A DNA stretch of 64,000 bases from JAWQFO01 sp033436665 (GCF_033436665.1 NZ_JAWQFO010000002.1:124001-188000), one strand, 5' to 3'; positions 1-9,024 are shown, counted from the first letter of the stretch. Translations and numbers: made by a program. Notes: generated by a model not told the origin, from the sequence alone.

Positions 1-1
1 C

Positions 2-163
2 GAGCACCTCGTGACGGGCGGGCAGGCGCTTGTCGACGAGACCCGGCGTATCGTCGCAGCCTTCTCCGGCGGGCCGCACATCTTCAATCTGGGGCATGGC
101 ATCACACCCGACGCGGACCCCGACAACGTGGCGCGCATGATTGACGCAGTGAGAGATCGCTAG
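2..163 (+). CDS. hemE: Uroporphyrinogen decarboxylase HemE, C-terminal end (partial)
   Basis: Only the last 53 codons lie in the window; the gene enters from the left edge and stops at TAG 161-163. HemE decarboxylates uroporphyrinogen III to coproporphyrinogen III in cytosolic tetrapyrrole synthesis. The visible part contains FNLGHGITPDADPDNV followed by an alternating hydrophobic helix, which matches the conserved HemE C-terminus (GHGI, P, N, V pattern). The tRNA gene follows 57 bases downstream. The family call rests on this short tail alone, so confidence is moderate to good. Confidence 0.75.
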   Translation, partial: EHLVTGGQALVDETRRIVAAFSGGPHIFNLGHGITPDADPDNVARMIDAVRDR

Positions 164-178
164 GGGGCATTTCTTGCC

Positions 179-206
179 TTGACGCCCCGGTCCGGCTGGC
201 ATAGTC
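179..206 (+). promoter_or_regulatory. Putative promoter of the tRNA gene
   Basis: TTGACG at 179-184 is a good -35 element. ATAGTC at 201-206 is a plausible -10 after a 16-base spacer, ending 14 bases before the mature tRNA 5' end. This is prediction from consensus similarity only. Confidence 0.4.
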
Positions 207-220
207 GGAGCGCCCATGAC

Positions 221-297
<77 letters not shown>

Positions 298-386
298 TCA
301 CCTTCTCTTCGCCCTGTTTTCCTTGAAGCGCATGGAAACGAAGGGCTTTTTGGACCCGGTCTGGTACACGGAAGTGGTGCCCGGCG

Positions 387-2036
387 ATGAGGTTGAGGAT
401 GAACACACCGAAGCTGCGCGGCAGTGTCTGGTCCGTATGGGAACGTGTCCCTGCTGACGTGGTCGAGAAGGCGCAGGGCAAAGCGGTTCCGGTAACGATA
501 GGTGGCGAACAGGACAAGATCCTGCTGACGACCCACGCCAAGAAATCGCTTGGGACCAAGGACAAGGGGGAAGCCAAGTTGCGTTACCACGAGGTGTCGG
601 TTGCTCTGCAGCGCTTCTACGAGGGACTGAGAAACGGTCCACAGATGATCACCGAAAGGCAGGCAGCGGCACTCGCGGGGGACTACTACCGCTCACTGGT
701 TCAGCAGTACGGGGACAACCCCGGTGATCCCGAGCGGTGGGAGACGGCAATGGATCCCCTCGTTGAAGTTGCGGATGAGGAGGCCGACATCAGCCACAAC
801 CAGCGTGGGAAGCTTCTGGAACGGCTGCACGGTGCTGAGGCTGATCGCTGGCTCGGGGAGCGCGGCATGACGGTAGACGGCTCTTCGCGCGATCTGCTCC
901 TGACCGAGTTCAACCGTGCGGCACTGGATGCCTGCGAGACGCTGCGCAAGCGGGCTGTGGGTGACTGGACGCAAGATACCAAGGCTGATCGTTTCCCGTC
1001 TTGGATGCCACCTACAGCGGCCAAGGGCGCGGCACCTGCGGTAGCCCAACAGAAGACGGGCGTGACGGGTGAGGTCAGCGGAGGCACATCGAACAGTCTG
1101 CTCACGCTGCACGGTATATGGGAAGAGCAACACGAGAAGAGCGGCGGAAGGCTCAAGGGGCGCAGGGGGCCGAGGATGATGGTCGAAGCTTTCATCGCCT
1201 ACGCTGGCCACTCGGACGCCACCCGCATCACGTATATTCAAGCGCAGGCATGGGCTTCTTCTCTCCGAGACGGCGAGAAGCCAAAGGCGGCAAGGACCGT
1301 CAACGACACGTACGTGGCCCACCTCAAGGCGATCCTGAACCAGCCGGAAGCTAAACGGATGCTGGGCGGGGGCAATCCTTTCAGTGGGGTTTCCGTCAAG
1401 GCTGAGAAGAAGACCAAGCTCCGGTCCCAAGGGTTCACGTCGGAGGAAGCAGTGAAAGTTCTACGCGCGGCTATGGCGGTGTCCTTGGAGGGCAAGCGAA
1501 GCACCGAGCAGAAGGCCAAGTCGAGGCGATGGCTTCCGCCGATGCTTGCCCATACCGGGGCCAGGGTTGGCGAACTCGCACAGTTGCGGAAAGACGACTT
1601 GAAGCAGACCGGAGAGGTTTGCTGGCTGAGGCTCACGCCAGAGGCAGGCAGCGTCAAGTCAGGGATTTACCGCGATGTTCCTCTTCATCCCCAGCTTGTG
1701 GTATGGGGGCTGGTCGAGTGGATCAAGGGTTCGCCCGATGGGCCGCTTTTCTACAGCCCCAGCGGCAAGGGACGGGATGCCGATCTTGCGCGGCGGGACA
1801 AGTGCAATCAGCACACTGCCGATCTGGTGCGGGAGGCGGGGGTCTCGGACATTGCCCAGCCTAACCACGGTTGGCGGCACAGGTGGAAGACCGTAGCGCG
1901 TAGCTGCGGTATCGGCAGCGACTGGCAGAGGGCGATACAGGGCCATAGTGGTGGAGCGGTGGATTACGACTATGGCGAGTTCGAGATCGAACCCAAGTTC
2001 GAGATGATCTCCAAGATGCCGTGGTATCAGTTGTAG
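387..2036 (+). CDS. Tyrosine-type site-specific integrase
   Basis: A 549-aa tyrosine recombinase that would integrate and excise the element at the adjacent tRNA. The catalytic domain is C-terminal (about residues 350-549). R393 lies in HTGARVGEL, H494 and R497 form the HxxR box in HGWRHRW, H520 lies in GHSG, and the nucleophile is Y527 or Y529 in DYDYGE. Roughly residues 240-335 resemble a SAM-like core-binding domain. The long N-terminal part (1-230) is larger than in phage lambda-type integrases and resembles the DUF6538-type integrases of proteobacterial islands. An ATG at 399 is an alternative start. Its position next to attL in the tRNA supports the role. Confidence 0.9.
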   Translation: MRLRMNTPKLRGSVWSVWERVPADVVEKAQGKAVPVTIGGEQDKILLTTHAKKSLGTKDKGEAKLRYHEVSVALQRFYEGLRNGPQMITERQAAALAGDYYRSLVQQYGDNPGDPERWETAMDPLVEVADEEADISHNQRGKLLERLHGAEADRWLGERGMTVDGSSRDLLLTEFNRAALDACETLRKRAVGDWTQDTKADRFPSWMPPTAAKGAAPAVAQQKTGVTGEVSGGTSNSLLTLHGIWEEQHEKSGGRLKGRRGPRMMVEAFIAYAGHSDATRITYIQAQAWASSLRDGEKPKAARTVNDTYVAHLKAILNQPEAKRMLGGGNPFSGVSVKAEKKTKLRSQGFTSEEAVKVLRAAMAVSLEGKRSTEQKAKSRRWLPPMLAHTGARVGELAQLRKDDLKQTGEVCWLRLTPEAGSVKSGIYRDVPLHPQLVVWGLVEWIKGSPDGPLFYSPSGKGRDADLARRDKCNQHTADLVREAGVSDIAQPNHGWRHRWKTVARSCGIGSDWQRAIQGHSGGAVDYDYGEFEIEPKFEMISKMPWYQL

Positions 2037-2283
2037 GGCGATTTTGCTGGGCGAAGAGAAGGTGGCGACTCGCGCGATGCGCTGAGAGACTCTGGGAGGG
2101 CGCAGGAGGGGCCATTCCACCTTTGCGGTTGGGTGGGTAGCCCAGCGCTTTGGTGAGTCTGTAGGGCGCTCCTGTGGGCTCTAAGGGGCGGCATATTACC
2201 CCACCCATATAGAGAGGAGGAACGTTCTTCCTCTCGGACGCTGACCGGCGTTCAAAAAAGCCCACAACCCACAGGAACTTCCC

Positions 2284-3099
2284 ATGACGACCCCAAAAAC
2301 CCTCTCGGCAGGGATGATACGCCGTGACTACGACTTCGCATTCCGTGACCTGAGCAGCACCCACGTTGCCGCACTGGTGGCGACAATCAAGCGAGGAACC
2401 ACCCTCGACCCGATATTGGTCTGGCGAGAACGAGACCCCCAAGGCAAGCCCTCAGGCTGCATGGTGCTGCTTGATGGGGCGCATCGGATGGCAGCTTACC
2501 GCCAGACTCGGAAGAACCGCAGCATCCCTGCTGTGATCTTCGAGGGCAGCCGGGTGGAAGCCATGTTGGAGGCCGTGGGGCGGAATGCCAGAGCGGTGCT
2601 GCCCATGACCACGACCGAACGGATGAACGCTGCTTGGCGGTTGGTGTGGGAGTTCGACCCTCCTGCGCTTTCCATCGCGGAGACCTCTCGTGCATCGGGC
2701 GTGGGAACCACACAAGTGAAGAAGATGCGGAAGAGGAAGAAGGTTATGCAAGCAGTGGAAGCTGTGGAGACCGAGTTCACCGGGAGGTGGAGCCACGACC
2801 GGAAGGACCGGGACGGAGGTGAAGCCCCCGAGCGGATGAGTGACGCGGCGCGACGCAAGCAGGTCGAGGTGATGGCCGAGGCACTCCGCAAGACCGCAGG
2901 GATGTGGCCAAAGAAAGACCGGGAATTGTTCGCGGATGCACTGGAGACCGCTTTCGGCTACCACCTTCGAGAAGTCGCGGAATACCTCTACGAGTTCGAT
3001 TGGGAACGAGAAGCGGATGGCTTCGAGCGCTGCCCCGTGACGGGCGCGGACGGGGATGAAGGACCGCACTTCGGGCCACAAGAAGAACCCGACTTCTGA
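2284..3099 (+). CDS. ParB/sulfiredoxin-fold domain protein with helix-turn-helix
   Basis: 271 aa. Residues about 10-85 resemble the ParB N-terminal nuclease-like domain, with the hallmark LLDGAHRMAAYR at about residues 60-71. Residues about 115-155 look like a helix-turn-helix (SIAETSRASGVGTTQVKKM). The C-terminal part is charged and ends in an acidic tail. A good ribosome-binding site (AGGAA) precedes ATG 2284. There is no ParA partner in the element, so a chromosome-style partition role is unlikely. A DNA-binding regulator of excision or element stability is a reasonable inference. A 13-bp inverted repeat follows 9 bases after the stop. Confidence 0.75.
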   Translation: MTTPKTLSAGMIRRDYDFAFRDLSSTHVAALVATIKRGTTLDPILVWRERDPQGKPSGCMVLLDGAHRMAAYRQTRKNRSIPAVIFEGSRVEAMLEAVGRNARAVLPMTTTERMNAAWRLVWEFDPPALSIAETSRASGVGTTQVKKMRKRKKVMQAVEAVETEFTGRWSHDRKDRDGGEAPERMSDAARRKQVEVMAEALRKTAGMWPKKDRELFADALETAFGYHLREVAEYLYEFDWEREADGFERCPVTGADGDEGPHFGPQEEPDF

Positions 3100-3514
3100 C
3101 GAGTTGAGGGGTCAGCCTGGGTAGACACTCATTGGGTGGACGTTCTGTCCAGGCTGGCCCCATGGCCCCATTGAAAACAAAGAATCTTTTCTGTGGGTTC
3201 GTGCGGTTCCGGGAAGGGATCGTCTACGGATGTTTTGCCGCAGGAATCCGAGACGGCAATCTGTCATATGCGGAACCCCGAGTTCCCCCCGGTAAGGCCC
3301 CTCGAATGGCTCAGGCAGGGCCAAGGATGCGCCCAGTGCGGGCCAGCGTTCGTTCTCAACGAGTTGGAGCGAGAGATGTCAGTAAGTGAAAGCCACGGGG
3401 GTGCTCGCTTGCCGCTCAGCCGTGGGCGTACACCTCATCAAGTCAGCTTGACGGTACTCAGTGCTGGTCGTAACACTCACAACCAACGTTGACGATTGCA
3501 ACAAAGGTGCGGTG
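3100..3514. other. Intergenic stretch of the element with a long inverted repeat
   Basis: 415 bases between the ParB-like and serine recombinase genes. The main structure is the inverted repeat at 3108-3161. Two overlapping open frames cover 3132-3492, but neither has a convincing ribosome-binding site or recognisable product, and I do not call them. One encodes a CAQC pair and could be a decayed zinc-finger protein. Confidence 0.4.
3108..3161 (+). repeat. 13-bp inverted repeat with 28-base spacer
   Basis: Arms 3108-3120 (GGGGTCAGCCTGG) and 3149-3161 (CCAGGCTGGCCCC) are complementary except for one T/G position, which as RNA is a wobble pair. So the transcript could form an uninterrupted 13-bp stem. 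No T-run follows. It may be a terminator or transcript-protecting hairpin for the upstream gene, or a DNA site for the ParB-like protein or the serine recombinase. Confidence 0.6.
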
Positions 3515-4180
3515 ATGAAGAAGTACGTGACCTACAGGCGCGTGAGCACGGCGGAACAAGGCCGCAGCGGGTTGGGGCTGGACGCGCAGGACCGGGACAT
3601 CAAGCTGTTCCTCGAAACCTACAGCGATACCCCGCTCGAAGTGGTGGGCGAGTTCTTGGACGTGTTGAGCGGCAAGGACGATGATCGCCCACAACTGGCG
3701 AAAGCCATCGAGATGGCCAAGCGATTGGGAGCAGAGCTTCTGGTCTCGAAGCTTGACCGCCTGTCGCGACGCGTGTCCTTCATCGCGAACCTGATGGAAG
3801 ACCCCAAGCTGTCCCTGCGGGTGGCTCAGATGCCATACGCTGATAAGTTCCAGTTGCACATCTACGCGGCCCTTGCTGAACAGGAACGTGAATTCATCAG
3901 CAAGAGGACAAGCGCAGCGCTGGCAGCGGCAAAGGATCGAGGCGTGAAGCTAGGTGGCATGCGAGATGCCACGATGAAGCGAAACAAGGTCGTCAAGGCG
4001 AACGCCCAGCGCCGAGCCGACAAGGTTGCTGGTCTGATCATCCCACTTCGAGAAGCTGGCCGAACGCTGAGGGAGATCGCAGGAGAACTGAACAACGCCG
4101 GGGTCAAGACCGCGCGGGGTGGAGCGTGGCAAGCGTCACAGGTCAAGCGGATACTGGAGAGGTTGGAGGCTGCTGCCTAA
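3515..4180 (+). CDS. Serine recombinase (resolvase/invertase family)
   Basis: 221 aa. The N-terminal resolvase domain has the nucleophile S11 in YRRVSTAEQ, LDAQ at about residues 22-25, and the catalytic arginines in SKLDRLSRR (R82, R85). A Hin-like helix-turn-helix lies at the C-terminus (RTLREIAGELNNAGVKTARG). I start at ATG 3515 (MKKYVTYRRVS), which matches the family N-terminus; the frame stays open to GTG 3461, but that adds 18 residues unlike the family. A second recombinase beside the tyrosine integrase could act in resolution, inversion or accessory excision. It is followed by the convergent unknown gene. Confidence 0.88.
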   Translation: MKKYVTYRRVSTAEQGRSGLGLDAQDRDIKLFLETYSDTPLEVVGEFLDVLSGKDDDRPQLAKAIEMAKRLGAELLVSKLDRLSRRVSFIANLMEDPKLSLRVAQMPYADKFQLHIYAALAEQEREFISKRTSAALAAAKDRGVKLGGMRDATMKRNKVVKANAQRRADKVAGLIIPLREAGRTLREIAGELNNAGVKTARGGAWQASQVKRILERLEAAA

Positions 4181-4263
4181 CGGGTGATAATGCGTTTTCG
4201 TGTAGCCACGCGGCTGTGCGTTGAAGAGTCGAAAAGGCGAGCGGGCAGGCTAGACACGCGGCA

Positions 4264-5214
4264 TCACTTCTTTCGCGGCGCGGCGACTTCCATCAGCGGC
4301 GTCTGCATCACGCTGCATTCGTCTGATTCGTCGCCATCGCGAGTGATGAATTGGGCCGCCTCATCTTCAGACCGCTCACCGACTGGTACAGGATCACCCG
4401 CCCATCCACACTCTGAGCACCTCGGCCTTTCGAAGAGCACCTCTGGATATTCTGAGTTCGAGCCTTCTTCTGGAAAGAGGCGATGCGAGTCACAAACCGG
4501 GCATTCCTCGGGTACACCTCGTAGGTACCTCACGCAAATCGATGTCGCCATACCAATCGCATAAGAAACAGCGCTCGTAGCGACTTCGGCATCCACCCAC
4601 TTTCCAGACTGTGAATGTGTCAGCCAGTTCACATAGACCCACGTCTCTTTCAGCGTCGTTTTGATGAGACGCCGCCGCTCCCGGTTGTTGGCCCCCTCAA
4701 GAAACGAGTCGAATATCTTGTCAACCCACAACACAAAGTTCGAGCGTTGTGGCTTGTCCTCTGCTGGCCACTCGCGTGTGTCCTGAGCGGCGTGAACAAA
4801 CGCGAGAAGGTTCTCTCGACATCGAACACCTATTGCCCGAAAAGCACCGGGGTCATTGGCCTGCGAAAGCGCGAGGTCGCATTCCTGGATAGCGTTCAGA
4901 ACACTTGTGAAAGGCCGCACCCGCTCGATGTCTGCCTGTTTTAGGTCGTTGCGGGGGATACGTAGGCAGAGGCCCACATGAAAGGTGAGCGCTAGGTCCA
5001 AGTTCGGGAACTGGTTCTGAGAGTAGAGGTTCGTCGGGTTTGTTATTACCCACCACCGGCCATCACTGGCGTGAATGTCCCAAACAGCATGGGTGTGATC
5101 CATGACAGCTTCCGCGTAGAGTTTTTGCGCGAACGTTACTTCCGTTCCATCAGGCGACTGATCGAGAAAGTAGTCGACGACCTCTTTTTTTTCCTCTTCT
5201 GTGAAGCCGATCAT
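4264..5214 (-). CDS. Unknown protein with C-terminal zinc ribbon, element cargo
   Basis: 316 aa, not recognised. Residues about 120-200 are alpha-helical with AIGVRCRENLLAFV, a pattern reminiscent of helical domains in Abi-type and HEPN-like defence proteins. That resemblance is weak and by eye only. The C-terminal part holds two CxxC pairs (C238/C241 and C266/C269) spaced like a zinc ribbon. No signal peptide or clear membrane segment. It is the only gene of the element on the minus strand, is the least GC-rich, and lies next to attR, where cargo genes of small islands usually sit. A defence or regulatory role is possible but unproven. Confidence 0.65.
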   Translation of the reverse strand: MIGFTEEEKKEVVDYFLDQSPDGTEVTFAQKLYAEAVMDHTHAVWDIHASDGRWWVITNPTNLYSQNQFPNLDLALTFHVGLCLRIPRNDLKQADIERVRPFTSVLNAIQECDLALSQANDPGAFRAIGVRCRENLLAFVHAAQDTREWPAEDKPQRSNFVLWVDKIFDSFLEGANNRERRRLIKTTLKETWVYVNWLTHSQSGKWVDAEVATSAVSYAIGMATSICVRYLRGVPEECPVCDSHRLFPEEGSNSEYPEVLFERPRCSECGWAGDPVPVGERSEDEAAQFITRDGDESDECSVMQTPLMEVAAPRKK

Positions 5215-5396
5215 TGGTGCTCTCCGTTGCGGGCAGTTGTTGTCTTACCTGCCATCATGTCGACCGCCACTGTGGCACAAATGGGAAAAAGTTAATCAGG
5301 AAATCAGTTGCTCTGGTATACGGAACTAGTACACGCGGGGCGAACCGAAACGGAAAAATGCCAATGGATTCAGTGACGCAGCCTGCGTTAAGCCAT

Positions 5397-5418
5397 GTCT
5401 CCCCCACGCCACCATCAC
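5397..5418 (+). repeat. attR, right 22-bp direct repeat
   Basis: Exact copy of 280-301. It marks the right boundary of the integrated element; host-type GC-rich sequence resumes after it. Confidence 0.88.
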
Positions 5419-5977
5419 ATCTTTTCCGCCACTTGTCCGCGCGCGGTTTCCTCCCGTGACGTGCCTTATCCTGCATCATGTGGTCAATGCGGCGACCAAG
5501 TGCGCCCGAGTTTTCCAGACAGGGTAAAAATTCGTCCGAATTCAGGCACTATAGTGCAAATTCGCGGTATTCGAGGCGCTCTTCTTTCAGGTTCTGTGGG
5601 CGGCCGGAGGGCGTCGGATCGCCAGTCGATGTCTCGCGATCTGACCCGAGGGCGGTGGCCGTCTGAACTGCGTGACCTACCGGTTTCAGTCTCATCTCGC
5701 GGCAAGCGGCGGCATTGCCTTTAAAGATAAGACATTGCGATTGCTAAAAAATCTGTGTTCGGCGCTGGTGTGGATGCCGTGCAACAGGTTTTATGGCCCG
5801 GACGAGATCGGGGCTCGGGCGGGCGGCGTCGGAGAGGTTTCGCGCATAATGAGAAACATGCAGGAAAGTTACAAAACCGGGTGACAACTTTGCCGGAAGC
5901 CCTTAGCAATTTCACAGGTAAAAACGAGTCAGAGCCCGCGTGGAGGCGGCGCAACTGGCCACCTTGGGAGGATCCAA
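5419..5977. other. Intergenic stretch ahead of the TRAP operon
   Basis: 559 bases between attR and the TRAP binding-protein gene. No convincing coding sequence or RNA gene was seen. It includes an A+T-richer patch around 5720-5755 and presumably the promoter region of the TRAP operon, but no -35/-10 pair stands out. Confidence 0.5.
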
Positions 5978-7018
5978 ATGACCGTTTCACGCAAGACGTT
6001 CCTGAACATGGCCGCGGGCGCCGCGCTGGCTTTGGGGCTTGGTGCCGCGCCGGCACTGGCGCAGGAAGTGACCCTGCGCATGCACCAGTTCCTGCCGCCG
6101 CAGGCCAACGTGCCGAAGCTCGTGCTCGACGTCTGGGCCGACAAGGTCGAGGCCGACAGCGACGGGCGTATCAAGGTCGAACGCTACCCCTCGATGCAGC
6201 TGGGCGGCACCCCGCCCGAATTGATGGACCAGGCGATCGACGGCGTGGCCGACATCGTCTGGACCGTCGTCGGCTACACGCCCGGCCGCTACCCGTCGAC
6301 GGAAGTCTTCGAACTGCCCTTCATGATGACAGACGCCCGGGCCGCCTCGCGCGCCTATTGGCAGATGTTCGAAAAGCACATGAAGGATACCGAGTTCAAG
6401 GATGTGCACATCCTCGGGACCTGGGTCCACGGGCCCGGGCTGATCCATGCCAACAAGGAAGTCCGCACCCCGGACGACATGCAAGGCCTGAAGATCCGCG
6501 GCGGCTCGCGCCTGGTCAATTCGCTGCTCGAAAAGACCGGCGCGACCCCGGTCGGGATGCCGGTTCCGGCGATCCCCGAGGGCCTGTCGAAGGGCGTCAT
6601 CGACGGCACGACGATCCCGTGGGAAGTGACCACGGCGCTCAAGGTGCCCGAGCTCGTTTCGCACCACACCGAGTTCACCGGTAACGCGCTTTATGTGCTG
6701 ACCTTCGTGCTGGCGATGAACAAGGACCGCTACGACAGCCTGCCCGATGACCTCAAGAAAGTCATCGACGACAATTCGGGCGAGGAATTCTCGGTCTTTG
6801 CAGGTGGAACGCAGGCGGATGCCGACGGTCCGGCGCGCAAGGTGGCCGAGGATCGCGGCAACACCATCGTGACGCTCAACGAAGAGGAGACCCAGGTCTG
6901 GATCGACGCGTCGCAGCCGATCTACGACGAGTGGGTTGCCGACATGGAAGGCAAGGGCATCGACGGTCAGGCGCTGATCGACGAGGCCCGTTCGCTGATC
7001 GACCAGTACACCGAGTAA
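5978..7018 (+). CDS. TRAP transporter substrate-binding protein, DctP family
   Basis: 346 aa. Residues 1-28 form a Sec signal peptide ending APALA before QEV, so the protein is periplasmic. The rest matches the DctP fold with TPDDMQGLKIR at about residues 164-174, the family's conserved segment with the carboxylate-binding arginine. It delivers an organic acid to the membrane subunits encoded directly downstream. A GGGAGG ribosome-binding site lies 8 bases before ATG 5978. Because the benzoate-CoA ligase and box genes follow on the same strand, an aromatic acid such as benzoate is the likely ligand, but this is inference. Confidence 0.88.
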   Translation: MTVSRKTFLNMAAGAALALGLGAAPALAQEVTLRMHQFLPPQANVPKLVLDVWADKVEADSDGRIKVERYPSMQLGGTPPELMDQAIDGVADIVWTVVGYTPGRYPSTEVFELPFMMTDARAASRAYWQMFEKHMKDTEFKDVHILGTWVHGPGLIHANKEVRTPDDMQGLKIRGGSRLVNSLLEKTGATPVGMPVPAIPEGLSKGVIDGTTIPWEVTTALKVPELVSHHTEFTGNALYVLTFVLAMNKDRYDSLPDDLKKVIDDNSGEEFSVFAGGTQADADGPARKVAEDRGNTIVTLNEEETQVWIDASQPIYDEWVADMEGKGIDGQALIDEARSLIDQYTE

Positions 7019-7026
7019 GCGAAACG

Positions 7027-7069
7027 CCGGCGGTGCCGCACCCCGCGCGGGGCGGTGCCGCCGGTTTCT
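7027..7069 (+). terminator. Hairpin between TRAP binding-protein and permease genes (attenuator)
   Basis: Arms 7027-7039 and 7052-7064 form a 13-bp stem with two G-U wobbles, followed by TTTCTT. Such hairpins often raise expression of the binding protein over the membrane subunits by partial termination or mRNA protection. Confidence 0.7.
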
Positions 7070-7088
7070 TGCAGGAGCGCGCCGCGCC

Positions 7089-7658
7089 ATGCACCGTCTC
7101 ATGACATTTCTCGCCAGGACGACGGCGCTGGCAGGGGGGCTGGTGCTGATGGGGCTGGTGATCCTGACGACGCTGTCGATCATCGGGCGCACGCTGAACA
7201 AGGTTCTGCACGGTCCCGGCATCCAAGAAAACTTCGGCGGTATCGCGCAGGCCCTGCTGGCCACCGGGGTCGGCGAGATCCAGGGCAACTACGAACTTCT
7301 CGAGGCCGGGGTCGCATTTGCCATCTTCTCGTTCTTCCCGATCTGCCAGCTGCATGGCGCGCATGCCACGGTAGACGTGTTCACATCCTTCCTGCCACGC
7401 CGCGCGACACGCTTCATCGCTGCATTCTGGGAAATCGTGCTCACCGCGGTACTGATCCTGCTCAGCTGGCGGCTCTACGAGGGCATGTTGCGCTACGTTA
7501 ACAACGGCGAGACGACACTCTTCCTGCAGTTCCCGGTCTGGTGGGCCTATGCCGCCAGTTTCGCCGCATCGGTCGTCACCTGCATCGTCGCCGTCTACTG
7601 CGCCGTCGCGCGCGTCGGCGAGGCCGTGATGGACCGGACGATTCTGCCTAGCCACTAG
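7089..7658 (+). CDS. TRAP transporter small permease, DctQ family
   Basis: 189 aa with four predicted membrane helices, at about residues 12-32, 72-92, 109-129 and 150-172. This is the size and layout of the DctQ small subunit, which pairs with the large permease in the inner membrane. A GCAGGAG ribosome-binding site precedes ATG 7089. The DctM gene follows after 10 bases, so the two are co-transcribed. The loop after the first helix is longer than usual. The family call comes from size, topology and position rather than a sharp motif. Confidence 0.85.
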   Translation: MHRLMTFLARTTALAGGLVLMGLVILTTLSIIGRTLNKVLHGPGIQENFGGIAQALLATGVGEIQGNYELLEAGVAFAIFSFFPICQLHGAHATVDVFTSFLPRRATRFIAAFWEIVLTAVLILLSWRLYEGMLRYVNNGETTLFLQFPVWWAYAASFAASVVTCIVAVYCAVARVGEAVMDRTILPSH

Positions 7659-7668
7659 GAACCCGCGC

Positions 7669-8985
7669 GTGAGCAACCTCGAACTCGGATTCTGGTCCTT
7701 CCCCGTCCTGCTGGTGATGATTTTCCTGCGCGCGCCTATCGGGCTTGCCATGATGCTCTGCGGCTTCGGCGGCTGGTACATGGCAATGGGCGGCAACCCG
7801 ACACCGCTGCTGGCCAAGCTAAAGTCCGAGACCTACACGACGTTTTCCAGCTACTCGCTGTCGATCATCCCGATGTTCCTGCTGATGGGCCAGTTCGCGA
7901 CCCTGTCGGGCATGTCCTCAGCACTCTTCAAGGCTGCCGAGAGCTTTCTGGGGCATCGCCGCGGCGGTGTCGCGATGGCCGCGGTCGGTGCCTGTGCGGG
8001 CTTCGGCGCGATCTGCGGCTCATCGCTGGCGACGGCGGCCACCATGTCGCGCGTGGCCCTGCCGGAACTGCGGCGCTACGGCTATTCGGGCGGCTTCTCG
8101 ACCGCGACGCTTGCCGCCGGTGGCACGCTGGGCATCCTGATCCCGCCTTCGGTGATCCTGGTGATCTACGCGATCCTGACCGAACAGAACATCGCCAAGC
8201 TGTTCCTCGCGGCCTTCATTCCCGGCATCCTCGCCGCGGTGGGATACATGCTGACGATCTCGATCTACGTCCGGCTTTATTCGGACGCCGCCGGCACCCG
8301 TGCGCCGCAGCCGATGTCGGAACGCTGGGCGGCACTGGGTGCGACATGGCCGGTGCTGGTGATCTTCGCGCTGGTGGTGGGCGGCATCTATCTCGGCTGG
8401 TTCACCCCGACCGAAGGCTCGGCGATCGGGGCCGCGGGCACCGGCATCGTCGCGCTGCTTTCTGGCAGCCTCAACTGGAAGGTCTTCGCCGAGAGCCTGC
8501 TCGGCACCGCCAAGACGACCGCGATGATCTTCTTCATCGTCCTTGGCGCGGCGTTCTACAACGGGTTCCTCGCCCTGTCCGGCGTGCCGCAATTCCTGGC
8601 CGACTGGGTGCTGACGCAAGGCTTCTCGCCCTGGCTCGTGCTGTCGATCGTGCTGATCTTCTATCTCGTCTTCGGCTGCCTGATGGACAGCCTGTCGATG
8701 ATCCTGCTGACGGTGCCGATCTTCTTCCCGGTGATCTCGGCGATGGATTTCGGCATGACGCCCGAACATGTCGCGATCTGGTTCGGCATCCTCGTGCTGA
8801 TCGTGGTCGAGGTCGGGCTGATCACTCCGCCGGTGGGCATGAACCTTTTCATCATCAACGCGATGGATCGCAATACGCCGATCACCGAGACCTACAAGGC
8901 GGTCATGTTCTTCGTGGGCTCCGACATCCTGCGCGTGATCCTGCTTGTGCTCTTTCCGGCGATCACGCTGTTCCTGATCCCCTGA
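7669..8985 (+). CDS. TRAP transporter large permease, DctM family
   Basis: 438 aa, about 12 membrane helices, starting at GTG 7669. It is the ion-coupled transport subunit of the TRAP system. Glycine-rich segments typical of DctM are visible (GACAGFGAICGSSLATAATM, TLAAGGTLGILIPPS, and LITPPVGMNLF near the end). It completes a DctP-Q-M operon whose likely substrate, from context, is benzoate or a related acid. A BoxR-type TGCA site and the benzoate-CoA ligase gene follow, which makes the TRAP genes a separate transcription unit or the leading part of the same locus. Confidence 0.92.
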   Translation: MSNLELGFWSFPVLLVMIFLRAPIGLAMMLCGFGGWYMAMGGNPTPLLAKLKSETYTTFSSYSLSIIPMFLLMGQFATLSGMSSALFKAAESFLGHRRGGVAMAAVGACAGFGAICGSSLATAATMSRVALPELRRYGYSGGFSTATLAAGGTLGILIPPSVILVIYAILTEQNIAKLFLAAFIPGILAAVGYMLTISIYVRLYSDAAGTRAPQPMSERWAALGATWPVLVIFALVVGGIYLGWFTPTEGSAIGAAGTGIVALLSGSLNWKVFAESLLGTAKTTAMIFFIVLGAAFYNGFLALSGVPQFLADWVLTQGFSPWLVLSIVLIFYLVFGCLMDSLSMILLTVPIFFPVISAMDFGMTPEHVAIWFGILVLIVVEVGLITPPVGMNLFIINAMDRNTPITETYKAVMFFVGSDILRVILLVLFPAITLFLIP

Positions 8986-9010
8986 CGGCGCGTCGGGGTG
9001 CCGGTTGAAG

Positions 9011-9024
9011 TGCATTAAATTGCA
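9011..9024 (+). promoter_or_regulatory. Candidate BoxR operator ahead of the benzoate-CoA ligase gene
   Basis: TGCATTAAATTGCA, two TGCA boxes 10 bases apart in an A+T patch of otherwise GC-rich sequence, 81 bases before the ligase start. BzdR/BoxR regulators are known to bind TGCA repeats. Twelve bases recur at 11891 ahead of boxC, and TGCA boxes recur ahead of boxR. Confidence 0.6.

Noticed and set aside
3461..3514. N-terminal extension of the serine recombinase from GTG 3461
   Set aside because: The extra 18 residues do not match the family; ATG 3515 gives the normal YxRVS start.
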